A stretch of DNA of 64,000 bases from Dyadobacter crusticola DSM 16708 (GTDB taxonomy: Bacteria; Bacteroidota; Bacteroidia; Cytophagales; Spirosomataceae). The position numbers were made by a program, and so were the translations under genes. The stretch's first letter is position 1; each line of letters opens with the position of its first letter. A model generated the notes under the pieces. That model was not told the DNA's origin. It did no database searches and was given only the letters and a program-made list of their open reading frames with translations. Of the stretch, positions 26,151 through 34,267 are shown piece by piece. The stretch is from assembly GCF_000701505.1 (NCBI RefSeq), contig NZ_JNJB01000001.1, forward strand, positions 1 to 64,000, given 5' to 3'.

Positions 26151-27336
26151 AATCATCAAATCATACGACCAGGCGATTGCCACCGGCAAGAAAATGGCTC
26201 TGGCCACTGTCGTGCACGTGGAAGGTTCATCGTACCGACGCCCGGGCGCACGCATGCTCGTGACCGACGACGGACAGCTTACCGGCGCGATCAGCGGCGG
26301 CTGCCTTGAAGGAGATGCGCTCAGAAAAGCGCTCCTCGCCATTTCACAACAGAAAAATAAGCTGGTTACCTACGATACGACAGACGAAAATGACACAACA
26401 CTGGGCGTGCAGCTGGGATGCAACGGCATAGTTCACATTCTGTTCGAACCCATTCAACCCACGCAGCCCGACAATCCGGTTGAGTTATTAAAAAGGGTTT
26501 TGGCAAAAAGACAGCACGCAGTCGCCATTACATTGTTCTCACTGAATGCCCGGAACGGAGTACAGCCTGGTACCTGTTTTTTGCATTTGCAAGATGACAA
26601 TCTGATCTTCAATAACTGTGAAGACCTGCTCGCATCCACGGTTCTGATGGAAGAATCAGGGAATGCATATCAGCTTGGCGACTCTTTCTTTAAAAATTTC
26701 ACGCTGCAAAAACAGGAAGTCACCGGATTTGTAGAATACTTCAATCCCCCACCCGCTCTGATCATCGCCGGTGCTGGCAATGATACCATTCCGCTGGTCG
26801 ATATGGCGGCTGTGCTGGGCTGGGATATTACCGTCGCCGATGGCCGGACGGGCCACGCGACCCGGCAGCGGTTTCCAAAAGCAAACCGGGTGATCGTCAG
26901 CAAAGCAGAAGAACTTTTGAACCACATACCTACGGATAACAGGACATTCTTTCTGCTCATGACGCACAATTACAACTACGATCTGGCGCTTTTGAAATCC
27001 CTCCTGTTAAGAGATCAGTTCAGGTACATAGGTGCGCTCGGGCCGAAAAAGAAGCTGAACCGGATGTTTGATGAGCTTTTGAAAGAAGGTATCGAAGTCA
27101 CTGAATCACAGAAGTCCCGGATTTACGGTCCGGTTGGAATGGATATCGGTGCAGAGACCTCAGAAGAAATTGCATTGTCGGTTCTTGCAGAAATCAAGGC
27201 TGTGCTGAACGAAAAAACGGGTAATTCGCTGAGAGAAAAGATAGAGCCGATCCACAATCGTGCGCAGAAAACAATGGAATACAGCAAGGAGGAAAAGGAT
27301 GAATTTCTCTGTGCGATCCAAACTGCGCATCAGTAA
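26134..27336 (+). CDS. xdhC: XdhC/CoxI family molybdenum cofactor carrier
   Basis: XdhC-type proteins bind the molybdenum cofactor, protect it while it is sulfurated and pass it to xanthine dehydrogenase-type enzymes. The 400-residue protein begins at GTG 26134, giving MKEISEIIKSYDQAIATGKK. It has the N-terminal XdhC/CoxI block AISGGCLEGDALRKAL (about residues 52-67) and LGVQLGCNGIVHI (about 90-102), and a C-terminal Rossmann domain starting PALIIAGAGNDTIPLVDMA (about 207-225) with IGALGPKKK and GPVGMDIGAETSEEIALS. It overlaps the desulfurase gene and is joined to mocA by a 1-base overlap. No molybdenum hydroxylase subunit is visible in the window. Confidence 0.9.
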   Translation: MKEISEIIKSYDQAIATGKKMALATVVHVEGSSYRRPGARMLVTDDGQLTGAISGGCLEGDALRKALLAISQQKNKLVTYDTTDENDTTLGVQLGCNGIVHILFEPIQPTQPDNPVELLKRVLAKRQHAVAITLFSLNARNGVQPGTCFLHLQDDNLIFNNCEDLLASTVLMEESGNAYQLGDSFFKNFTLQKQEVTGFVEYFNPPPALIIAGAGNDTIPLVDMAAVLGWDITVADGRTGHATRQRFPKANRVIVSKAEELLNHIPTDNRTFFLLMTHNYNYDLALLKSLLLRDQFRYIGALGPKKKLNRMFDELLKEGIEVTESQKSRIYGPVGMDIGAETSEEIALSVLAEIKAVLNEKTGNSLREKIEPIHNRAQKTMEYSKEEKDEFLCAIQTAHQ

Positions 27337-27938
27337 TGAAAAAAGCGCAAAACGCGTATGCGGTTGTTATCCTGGCAGCAGGCAACTCTTCCAGGTTGGG
27401 CGAACCTAAGCAGCTGCTGACATTTCAAAACAAAACCCTCATACGCCACGTTGCCGAAGTTGCCATGGAAGTTGCGGGCGGGCAAGTAATCGTTGTCACA
27501 GGTTCCTCAGCTGCATTGATTGAAAATCAACTTGCCGGGCTCTCCTGTCAGGTCGTATTCAATCCGCATTGGTCAGAAGGAATGGCATCGTCCATTGTGA
27601 AGGGTATTACTTTGGCGAAAGAAAAATTACCGGATATCGCCGGCTGCATACTTGCGGTAAGCGACCAGCCTTTTGTTACTGCCGGAATCCTGCAAAGTCT
27701 CATCGACAAAGCCGAAGCAGGCGCAACCATTGTAGCTGCCTCTTATGAAGATACCATCGGCACTCCTGTTTTATTCACTACCAAATATTTCGACCAGCTG
27801 CTGCAGCTAAAAGGCAGCGAAGGCGCAAAAAAGTTGCTATTAGCCCACCGCAGCGAAGTTCACCCCCTGTCGTTTCCCCTCGGCAAAGTCGACATCGACA
27901 CACAGGAAGATTACCAGAAGCTGCTCAGGAACAGCTAA
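27336..27938 (+). CDS. mocA: Molybdenum cofactor cytidylyltransferase, MocA/MobA-like
   Basis: The product transfers a nucleotide to molybdopterin cofactor (CTP for MocA-type). The 200-residue protein has the nucleotidyltransferase start VILAAGNSSRLGEPKQLL (about residues 10-27) with the glycine-rich loop and the Lys/Arg motif, NPHWSEGMASSIVKG (about 67-81) and the conserved Asp in AVSDQPFVT (about 104-112). The RLGxPKQLL form is typical of MocA rather than MobA. It is the third gene of the desulfurase-xdhC-mocA run, with overlapping ends, and precedes a GntR-ABC unit transcribed from a separate promoter. Confidence 0.85.
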   Translation: MKKAQNAYAVVILAAGNSSRLGEPKQLLTFQNKTLIRHVAEVAMEVAGGQVIVVTGSSAALIENQLAGLSCQVVFNPHWSEGMASSIVKGITLAKEKLPDIAGCILAVSDQPFVTAGILQSLIDKAEAGATIVAASYEDTIGTPVLFTTKYFDQLLQLKGSEGAKKLLLAHRSEVHPLSFPLGKVDIDTQEDYQKLLRNS

Positions 27939-27974
27939 CCTGTTCTTTACATTAAAGATATTTCCAGCCAGGTA

Positions 27975-28004
27975 TTGTGAAATCAAAACAGATCTATACT
28001 TTTA
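27975..28004 (+). promoter_or_regulatory. Promoter of the ABC transporter operon
   Basis: TTG at 27975-27977, 19 bases, TACTTTTA at 27997-28004 (TAnnTTT matched, last base A for G). Spacing fits the Bacteroidota consensus. Predicted start near 28011, inside the operator at 28006-28029. Confidence 0.65.
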
Positions 28005-28005
28005 C

Positions 28006-28029
28006 AGTGTACTATATTACTAGAACACT
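28006..28029 (+). promoter_or_regulatory. Probable GntR (YtrA-type) operator
   Basis: An inverted repeat AGTGTACTA, 6 bases, TAGAACACT with 8 of 9 pairs matched in the arms. It overlaps the expected transcription start and lies 13 bases before the ATG of the ABC ATPase gene. A GntR regulator of the YtrA group is encoded at 29722 in the same operon, so autoregulation is likely; no footprint data exist here. Confidence 0.6.
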
Positions 28030-28042
28030 AAACAACTATAAT

Positions 28043-28879
28043 ATGATCGAGCTGGACCGAGTTTCATTTGGTTATAGTAAAAAGAACAAACTGTTCGAGA
28101 ACCTGAGTATGGAGCTTTTACCCGGACACATTTACGGGTTGCTGGGCAAGAACGGAGCGGGCAAATCAAGTTTGCTCCGCAATATGGTCGGGCTGCTTTT
28201 TCCATTGGAGGGAAAGATCAAAGTGGCTGGATATGAGCCCAGAAAACGGTTACCTGCTTTTTTGCAAGATGTTTTCTTTATTCCGGAGGAAATTTACCTG
28301 CCTGCTGTGACCATGGAAAAGTACCTGCAAATGCTTGCACCGTTTTATCCAAAGTTCGATGAACACCGGTTTCGCGAGCATATTTCAGAAATGGACCTGC
28401 CAAAAAATAATAAGCTTACGGGAATGTCTTTTGGCCAGAAAAAGAAGTTTCTGATCGCATTTGCATTGTCAGCCAATACCCGCGTGCTAATCATGGATGA
28501 ACCCACAAACGGACTTGATATTCCCTCCAAAAGTCAATTTCGTAAACTCGTTTCCAGCGCCCTTAACAAAGACCGGCTGATCCTTATTTCCACACACCAG
28601 GTACGTGATCTGGACAACTTGATCGATTCCATTATCATTCTGGAAGACAGCCAGATTTTGCTTAAACACAGCCTGGACGTGGTTACCGAGCGACTTTGTT
28701 TTGGCACACTTTCCAATGTGGCTTATGATGACAGGGTGATCTACTCAGAGCCCTCACTACGAGGCTATAAAGCGGTTTTCGAGAATTCGGAGCAAGAAGA
28801 AAGCCGCGTAGATCTGGAACAGCTGTTCAATGCGGTAATGGAAAATCCCGGACGCATTCAGAAAATATTCAACTATTAG
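28043..28879 (+). CDS. ABC transporter ATP-binding protein
   Basis: A 278-residue ATPase of the ABC-2/YtrB type that energises export. Walker A is GLLGKNGAGKSSLLRNM (about residues 32-48), the signature TGMSFGQKKKFLIAF uses FGQKK in place of the classical SGGQQ, Walker B is VLIMDEPTNGLDI (about 152-164) and the switch His lies in ISTHQ. The upstream ATG at 27977 would place the start before the operator and promoter, so the ATG at 28043 is chosen. It is the first gene of a four-gene unit with a permease, a GntR regulator and a membrane-anchored protein; the layout matches GntR-controlled ABC loci of Firmicutes and Bacteroidota. The substrate is unknown. Confidence 0.9.
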   Translation: MIELDRVSFGYSKKNKLFENLSMELLPGHIYGLLGKNGAGKSSLLRNMVGLLFPLEGKIKVAGYEPRKRLPAFLQDVFFIPEEIYLPAVTMEKYLQMLAPFYPKFDEHRFREHISEMDLPKNNKLTGMSFGQKKKFLIAFALSANTRVLIMDEPTNGLDIPSKSQFRKLVSSALNKDRLILISTHQVRDLDNLIDSIIILEDSQILLKHSLDVVTERLCFGTLSNVAYDDRVIYSEPSLRGYKAVFENSEQEESRVDLEQLFNAVMENPGRIQKIFNY

Positions 28880-28900
28880 CCTTGGAAACTCTTTAACAAA

Positions 28901-29710
28901 ATGAATCAGACTTTTGACCTCCACCGGTTTGTACTTATGGTACAATTAGAAATTGCTGAAAAAGGCAGAAATTACCTTTTTATAGCTTCTCTCCTGCTCG
29001 TTTTGCTGCTACTTCTAATGGTGCCTGTGGGACTTTCCACCGAATACAGTACTGTTAAGGAGCTGTTACAAATACTTGCGCTTTTCATGATTGTGCTTTT
29101 CGGATCAAGCTTGTATACCAGCTCTGCATTCAGCCAGTACGGACCACCTTCTACCGGGATAGCTGCCGTTATGGTTCCTGCCTCTGCCGCCGAAAAGTTT
29201 TTCACGTCGTTACTGCTGAATTTAATTTTCATCATTCCATTTGTTTTTCTCTTTTATAAGCTGCATTCGGGGACAATGGAATATGCCAATACAAACATTG
29301 CAGCGGGCGCGCGCAAATACCATACTTTACCTAAAATGGTGCTGCGGTACTCAATCCTTTACTACTTTATTATTCACGGAGCTGTGTTCCTCGGTTCCCT
29401 GTATTTTGAAAAAACATCCTATGTGAAAACTGCGTCGGTTTTGATCGGTGTGTTTTTGGTAACCGCGCTTATCCAGTTGTGTCTAGCCAATTATTTTACG
29501 GGTTACCCTGCCAAAGTAGTTACATTTCCAATTACGGGATGGCAGGTTTGGACGCACGCGGTGACGAGCGGACCGGGAGCAAAGCCAGCAAGTTATTATA
29601 ATCTGGACTTTCCCTCTCCATTCTCGCTCCTTATTCAATGCTTTCCCGCATTCATTGTGCTTGTACTCTGGATTGCAACTTTTCTCCGGCTTCGTGAAAA
29701 GGAAATTTAA
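28901..29710 (+). CDS. ABC-2 type permease
   Basis: The 269-residue protein has about six membrane segments (roughly 25-46, 58-77, 104-124, 152-172, 180-200, 240-262) and lies 21 bases behind the ATPase gene. Its overall form fits the permease partner of a YtrB-type ABC ATPase, though primary sequence similarity to known permeases cannot be judged here. It is followed by the GntR gene after 11 bases. The pair would move a small molecule or peptide across the inner membrane; substrate unknown. Confidence 0.8.
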   Translation: MNQTFDLHRFVLMVQLEIAEKGRNYLFIASLLLVLLLLLMVPVGLSTEYSTVKELLQILALFMIVLFGSSLYTSSAFSQYGPPSTGIAAVMVPASAAEKFFTSLLLNLIFIIPFVFLFYKLHSGTMEYANTNIAAGARKYHTLPKMVLRYSILYYFIIHGAVFLGSLYFEKTSYVKTASVLIGVFLVTALIQLCLANYFTGYPAKVVTFPITGWQVWTHAVTSGPGAKPASYYNLDFPSPFSLLIQCFPAFIVLVLWIATFLRLREKEI

Positions 29711-29721
29711 ACGACTATCCA

Positions 29722-30102
29722 ATGGAATTTAAAGATAAACAGGCGATATATCTTCAAATAGCCGACTTCCTGTGCGAGCAGATCCTGCTGGGCAAATGGC
29801 CGCCAGGCGAGCGAATACCTTCTGTGCGAGATCTGGCCGCTATGCTCGAAGTAAACCCTAACACGGTCATGCGCACATATGATTTTCTCCAGAACAAAGA
29901 AATTATTTACAATAAAAGAGGGATCGGGTATTCGGCAGACGAAAATGCGCGTGTCAGGATCCTGGCTTACCGGAAAGAACGGTTTCTTGAAATCGAACTG
30001 CCGGATATTTTTCGCACCCTTTATATACTTGATATCAGTTTAGAAGAGCTGGGTGCACGTTATGACAAATTCATCGCCGAAAACTTTCCTATTACAAAAT
30101 AG
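29722..30102 (+). CDS. GntR-family regulator, YtrA type
   Basis: A short GntR protein of 126 residues. The winged helix covers about residues 1-75: QAIYLQIADFLCEQILLGKWPPGERIPSVRDLAAMLEVNPNTVMRTYDFLQNKEII, with the helix-turn-helix in VRDLAAMLEVNPNTVMR. The effector part is only about 50 residues, as in the YtrA group, which controls ABC exporters. It sits between the permease and a membrane-anchored protein, and an inverted repeat before the first gene is the likely binding site. It probably represses its own operon. Confidence 0.9.
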   Translation: MEFKDKQAIYLQIADFLCEQILLGKWPPGERIPSVRDLAAMLEVNPNTVMRTYDFLQNKEIIYNKRGIGYSADENARVRILAYRKERFLEIELPDIFRTLYILDISLEELGARYDKFIAENFPITK

Positions 30103-30111
30103 AATCCGATT

Positions 30112-30789
30112 ATGAAACCTAGCAATATTCTAATTACATGTCTGCTCGTTCTCATTTTGCTTGTGACTGTGGGCGCCAACTTTGTTTTGAAAGCCGAATA
30201 TGATAAAATCGATAAGACCGATCCGCTTGCAGGCTATCGCAACGAAGCATTGCCTGCCTTTAAATACATCATATTGGAAGGGCTAGCATTTGGTGTAACA
30301 CAAATCCGGCCTGCCAAAAACCACGAGCTAAGAACCATTGCCGACCCGAAATATCTGACATGGAAAATGTCAGCGGATACCATTGTTTTCACTTACCACC
30401 GCGACTGGGCGAAAGAAAATATGCCCACGGAATATGCGTTACGCGCAATTCCCTCCTTTTATATCACTGCGCCCAATTTGGCAGGCATTGAATCACGCGA
30501 TGTGATTTGTAAAGTTACTGATTGGAAGTCTGATCATTTGGTGATTAACCAAACCGACGGAGCTATTCTATTTTCCGCGAATAAGATTGAGCATTTGCAG
30601 CTGGATTTGAAAGGAGCCGGTTTGACTAAGATTGATTCTACAAATGAAATAGGAAAGGCGGGTGCGCAGGTAAAGCAAAGCAGCACTTTTAACATTGAAA
30701 AGAATGTTATTAAATCGCTGGAAATGAAGCTCGATAGCTCGGCACATATTAGTTTGCCAGGTAGCCTGATCAACAAATCCGCTCTTTAA
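30112..30789 (+). CDS. Membrane-anchored protein, GIN-domain-like
   Basis: A 225-residue protein with one N-terminal membrane anchor or signal segment (about residues 5-25). The rest is beta-rich with repeated short strand units, especially SANKIEHLQLDLKGAGLTKID and VIKSLEMKLDSSAHISLPGSL; this resembles the head-GIN/DUF2807 proteins that Bacteroidota often place with GntR-ABC genes. It is the last gene of the operon, 9 bases behind the GntR gene, and ends at a strong hairpin shared with a convergent gene. The function is unknown; it may help or anchor the transporter at the cell envelope. Confidence 0.75.
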   Translation: MKPSNILITCLLVLILLVTVGANFVLKAEYDKIDKTDPLAGYRNEALPAFKYIILEGLAFGVTQIRPAKNHELRTIADPKYLTWKMSADTIVFTYHRDWAKENMPTEYALRAIPSFYITAPNLAGIESRDVICKVTDWKSDHLVINQTDGAILFSANKIEHLQLDLKGAGLTKIDSTNEIGKAGAQVKQSSTFNIEKNVIKSLEMKLDSSAHISLPGSLINKSAL

Positions 30790-30797
30790 TACATTAA

Positions 30798-30834
30798 TGC
30801 ATCCATTTCCTTGAATGGTTAGGAAATGGATGCA
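30798..30834. terminator. Hairpin between convergent genes
   Basis: A perfect 13-bp stem, TGCATCCATTTCC (30798-30810) with GGAAATGGATGCA (30822-30834), lies between the GIN-like gene and the SPFH gene. No T run follows, so termination would be inefficient or Rho-assisted. Confidence 0.5.
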
Positions 30835-30843
30835 AATTAATAA

Positions 30844-31677
30844 CTACTTAACACCCAGCATCAAACTCGTACTGCCGCCTGCATTCGTGGTCGGCAGCAC
30901 ACCGTTCCATTTGGACACCCACTCCTGCTGGATCAGCAGCGGCGTCAGTGTTTTTTGGCGCAGCTGGTTTGCTTCCGCTTCCGCCCTGGCTTTGATTAAT
31001 GTTGCTTTTGCCTGACCTTCCGCCCGCGCAATAATTACTTTTGCCTCTGCTTCTGCCTGTTTCGCCTGGTTTTCCGCTTTCAGCCTCGCCTGTATAGACG
31101 TATTTTTCTCATCGATCATTTGCCGCAGTGAAGGTGGCGGTGTGATAGCAGAAGTCAGCTGATCGTAGATGAAGCCGTCTTTGCCTAGGGTTTTTGTTAA
31201 AACGTTTTGTACCCGGTCTTCAAAAACTTCCCGGTTTGACATCACGCTGTCGGAAGTGAATGAATTGGCCACAATCCGGTAGGCATCATAAATGGTGTTT
31301 TTCATAAATCCCTGCTGGATTTCAGCTAACGGCCGCCTGTATTGGCGGTATATCTGCGGTACTTTGTCGGGGTTAATGTGATAATTCAGCTTCGGATCTA
31401 CCTTGAATTCCGCCGCATCTTTGGTCGTGATCACAAATGAATCGTAATCGACACTCTGCGTGTAAGTGGGAAATTCGATGATCTTAGTAGTCCACGCATT
31501 GTACCACACGCGCCCGGTTACCATTGTGATATTGTCAACTCCCTTGTCAGTTCCGTATAGATTAATGCGGATACCGACATTGCCCGCGTCTATATTCTCG
31601 AAACTGAAAGGTTGTACCGTAATAATAATCGTCAGCAGAATAAATCCGATTAAGCCAATGATAATGTTCCTTCTCAT
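30844..31677 (-). CDS. SPFH/Band 7 (prohibitin-like) membrane protein
   Basis: The 277-residue protein has one N-terminal membrane anchor (about residues 4-24) and a Band 7/prohibitin domain (about 25-200: VQPFSFENIDAGNVGIRINLYG, then the PTYTQSVDYDSFVITTKD region). The C-terminal part (about 195-250) is an Ala/Glu/Lys-rich coiled coil typical of prohibitins and stomatins. These proteins form large ring assemblies in membranes and organise microdomains or protect proteases. A small membrane protein gene lies just upstream on the same strand and is probably co-transcribed. Confidence 0.88.
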   Translation of the reverse strand: MRRNIIIGLIGFILLTIIITVQPFSFENIDAGNVGIRINLYGTDKGVDNITMVTGRVWYNAWTTKIIEFPTYTQSVDYDSFVITTKDAAEFKVDPKLNYHINPDKVPQIYRQYRRPLAEIQQGFMKNTIYDAYRIVANSFTSDSVMSNREVFEDRVQNVLTKTLGKDGFIYDQLTSAITPPPSLRQMIDEKNTSIQARLKAENQAKQAEAEAKVIIARAEGQAKATLIKARAEAEANQLRQKTLTPLLIQQEWVSKWNGVLPTTNAGGSTSLMLGVK

Positions 31678-31682
31678 CTTGA

Positions 31683-31859
31683 TTATAGTTTAGATTTAAG
31701 TTGTTCGAGAATGTGATCAAGCTCCTGAAAAACATAGTAAAGCGCCGCCAGGATTACGGCCAGACCGCTGAAAACCAGGAGATCATTTTGTGCATTGACG
31801 AGGCGCAGCGAGTACGTAATCACGATGATCGCCGCTAGCACTTTCAGGAGATGTTGCAT
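31683..31859 (-). CDS. Small membrane protein of unknown function
   Basis: With the internal ATG at 31859 the product has 58 residues: MQHLLKVLAAIIVITYSLRL and a second hydrophobic stretch LLVFSGLAVILAALYYVF, then a polar coiled tail. An upstream ATG at 31928 would add 23 residues of polar, unconserved-looking sequence. It lies 5 bases before the SPFH gene and may be its partner. I do not recognise a family. Confidence 0.55.
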   Translation of the reverse strand: MQHLLKVLAAIIVITYSLRLVNAQNDLLVFSGLAVILAALYYVFQELDHILEQLKSKL

Positions 31860-31969
31860 AGTTTGGTTGAGGTTTGTTGGACTAAAAATACGGTTGCGGC
31901 TTCCATACGACGGATTATTTTTATCCAATGGTTTGCAGAGATTTTAAACGCAAGATTTTGCCACATAAA

Positions 31970-31998
31970 AAAGGCGACCTGTCTGTCAGGTCGCCTTT
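31970..31998 (-). terminator. Intrinsic terminator of the pentose phosphate operon
   Basis: A perfect 12-bp stem (31970-31981 with 31987-31998) with a 5-base loop; read on the minus strand it is followed by TTTTATG just after pgl. Confidence 0.9.
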
Positions 31999-32020
31999 CA
32001 TCTCTATCTAAAATCAGGTT

Positions 32021-32743
32021 CTATCTGGAAAGTAATGCCGCAGCAGGCTCATCTACAAACCAATGCAATTGTCCCTTCGGCTGAATAATCTGGGAAGGGT
32101 ACAGATCAATGTTCCTTTCTCCTTGCAAAACATGCTGCAAGGTCTGCGCCTTACCTTCTCCAACTGCCAGAAAAGCAACCGCGGCTGCCTGGTTGACAAT
32201 CGGGGCTGTGAGCGTAATGCGGTACATGTCCTGTGCAGGAAGGAAAAACGAAGTAGCCCAGCGTTTCTCTTCAAGTACTACGTCGGTCCCGGGGAACAGT
32301 GACAGGGTATGTCCATCGTCGCCCATTCCCAATAACACGAAATCGAAAGTTGTTTCCTCTCCTTCAAAGTGCGTTCGCAGAATATACTCATAGTCGGCGG
32401 CGGATTCCTCCGGCGACATATCTGTCCGCATAACGAATATATTTTCTTTCTTTACCGGAACCTTGTTCAGCAGTTCATCAAAGCACATTCTGGCGTTATT
32501 TCGCGAATCCTTAAACGGAACAGCACGCTCGTCTCCCCAGAAAAACAGGATATCCTCCCAGGGGATCTGCTCTTTGTACGGCGATTGTGCAAGCAGTGAA
32601 TAAAGCTGCTTTGGAGTACTTCCTCCCGAAAGAACGAATGCGAAATGCGGCTTCGTGGAAAGTACCTCCCTGATGTAAGTTACAAGCCAGGAAGCAAGCT
32701 GCTCGCTGAGTTGCTTCCCGTCTTTTGCAATGTGGATTTCCAT
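32021..32743 (-). CDS. pgl: 6-phosphogluconolactonase
   Basis: Pgl hydrolyses 6-phosphogluconolactone, the second step of the oxidative pentose phosphate pathway. The 240-residue protein has the family start FAFVLSGGSTPKQLYSLL (about residues 35-52), WEDILFFWGDERAVPFKDSRNN (about 62-83) and FVLLGMGDDGHTLSLFPG (about 135-152). It is the last gene of the gnd-zwf-pgl operon, 3 bases after zwf, and is followed by a strong terminator. Confidence 0.94.
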   Translation of the reverse strand: MEIHIAKDGKQLSEQLASWLVTYIREVLSTKPHFAFVLSGGSTPKQLYSLLAQSPYKEQIPWEDILFFWGDERAVPFKDSRNNARMCFDELLNKVPVKKENIFVMRTDMSPEESAADYEYILRTHFEGEETTFDFVLLGMGDDGHTLSLFPGTDVVLEEKRWATSFFLPAQDMYRITLTAPIVNQAAAVAFLAVGEGKAQTLQHVLQGERNIDLYPSQIIQPKGQLHWFVDEPAAALLSR

Positions 32744-32746
32744 ATA

Positions 32747-34255
32747 TCAGGGTACAGGTGGAAGGTTTATCCAGGTGTGGCCGTCGCGTGCAATCAATGC
32801 GTCCGCTTCATCGGGCCCCCACGAATCTGGTGCGTAATTCGGGAAATCCTGAGGCAATCTTGCCTCCCAGGTTTCCAGAATCGGCATAATCACTTTCCAT
32901 GCTGCGTCTACCTGATCATTCCGCATAAACAATGTTGCATCGCCTTCCATTACATCCAAAAGCAAGGTTTCATAAGCTTCGGGCAAATGCTCTCCTGCAA
33001 CAGTGTCGTAGTCGAATGTCATGTCAACAGGATCAAGCGTCATCGTTTGTCCCGGGCGTTTAGACTGGAAACGAATGCTGATATCCATATTGGGCTGGAT
33101 ACTGATGGTCAGCCGGTTGGCACGCCAGGTCTCTGCTGCTTCCGAAGGAAATGCATAGTGCGGCGCAGGCTTGAACTGCAGCGTAATATGCGTGGCTTTT
33201 TGGTTGAGGTACTTACCAGTCCTTACGTAGAATGGTACTCCCTGCCAGCGCCAGTTATCAATGTAAAATTTGGCAGCGGCAAAGGTATCGATATTGGATT
33301 GCGGGTTAACCCCGTGCTCTTCACGGTACCCTACTACCCTCTCACCTTTTTTCCAGCCGCCGGAATATTGTCCGCGGACAGCGTAGTCGTGTACCTGCTC
33401 CTTCGTAATCCGTCGGATCGCATTCAGTACATCTACTTTTTTGTTACGGATTTCGTTTGCGTCAAATGAAACGGGCGGTTCCATCGCAATCATACACATG
33501 ATTTGCAGGATGTGGTTTTGCACCATATCACGCAATGCACCTGCATGCTCAAAATACCCGCCGCGGCCTTCAAGGCCCACACTTTCGGCGGCGGTAATTT
33601 GTATGTGGTCAATGTAATTGCGGTTCCAGATCGGCTCGAACAATGCATTCGCAAAACGCAATGCGAGGATATTCTGAACGGTTTCTTTTCCCAGATAATG
33701 GTCAATCCTGAAAATCTGTTCCTCAGCGAACATTTCAGAAAGCAAGATATTCAGCTCGTGTGCACTTGCCAGGTCGTGACCAAATGGCTTTTCAACTACA
33801 ATCCTTGTTGTACTTTTCTCAGAGCAAATTTTCAACGCGCCAAGCTTCTGTGCGATTGATGGTACAAGCTGCGGAGCGACTGCCAGGTAGAAAATTACAT
33901 TGGGATGAACACCCCATTCTTCTTCTTTCTGCTTTACCAGGTCCGTGATCTTGTGGTAAGCGGCGGCATCGTCGCCGTCCATTTGCAGATACGAAACATG
34001 CTGACTGAATTCCGTCCAGTGACCATTCTGCTTTCCTTTCCTGCGGGAAAACTTGGTTACACCATCCAGCAAATGCGCGTGATAAGCTTCGTTTGTATAC
34101 GGACTTCTTCCGATTCCCGCGATCGCGAACTGATCCGGCATCCAGTTGTCCAGAAACAAATTGTAAAGTGCCGGAGTTAACTTCCTGTAATTCAAATCTC
34201 CGCTTCCGCCGAAAATGAAGAGTACCGAGGCAGGAGGACGTTTATTGCTTTGCAT
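32747..34255 (-). CDS. zwf: Glucose-6-phosphate 1-dehydrogenase
   Basis: Zwf oxidises glucose-6-phosphate with NADP+ to start the pentose phosphate pathway. The 502-residue protein has the nucleotide-binding start ASVLFIFGGSGDLNYRKLTPALYN (about residues 9-32) and the substrate/active-site motif RIDHYLGKETVQNI (about 183-196) with the catalytic His-Asp dyad (RIDHY and H further on). The VEKPFGHDL motif is at about 152-160. It is 12 bases from gnd and 3 from pgl, so all three are one operon. Confidence 0.96.
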   Translation of the reverse strand: MQSNKRPPASVLFIFGGSGDLNYRKLTPALYNLFLDNWMPDQFAIAGIGRSPYTNEAYHAHLLDGVTKFSRRKGKQNGHWTEFSQHVSYLQMDGDDAAAYHKITDLVKQKEEEWGVHPNVIFYLAVAPQLVPSIAQKLGALKICSEKSTTRIVVEKPFGHDLASAHELNILLSEMFAEEQIFRIDHYLGKETVQNILALRFANALFEPIWNRNYIDHIQITAAESVGLEGRGGYFEHAGALRDMVQNHILQIMCMIAMEPPVSFDANEIRNKKVDVLNAIRRITKEQVHDYAVRGQYSGGWKKGERVVGYREEHGVNPQSNIDTFAAAKFYIDNWRWQGVPFYVRTGKYLNQKATHITLQFKPAPHYAFPSEAAETWRANRLTISIQPNMDISIRFQSKRPGQTMTLDPVDMTFDYDTVAGEHLPEAYETLLLDVMEGDATLFMRNDQVDAAWKVIMPILETWEARLPQDFPNYAPDSWGPDEADALIARDGHTWINLPPVP

Positions 34256-34267
34256 AAAACTTCGATT

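Noticed and set aside
32645..33469. 274-codon frame opposite zwf and pgl
   Set aside because: Antisense to two clear metabolic genes; composition is rich in Cys, Val and Arg without domains.
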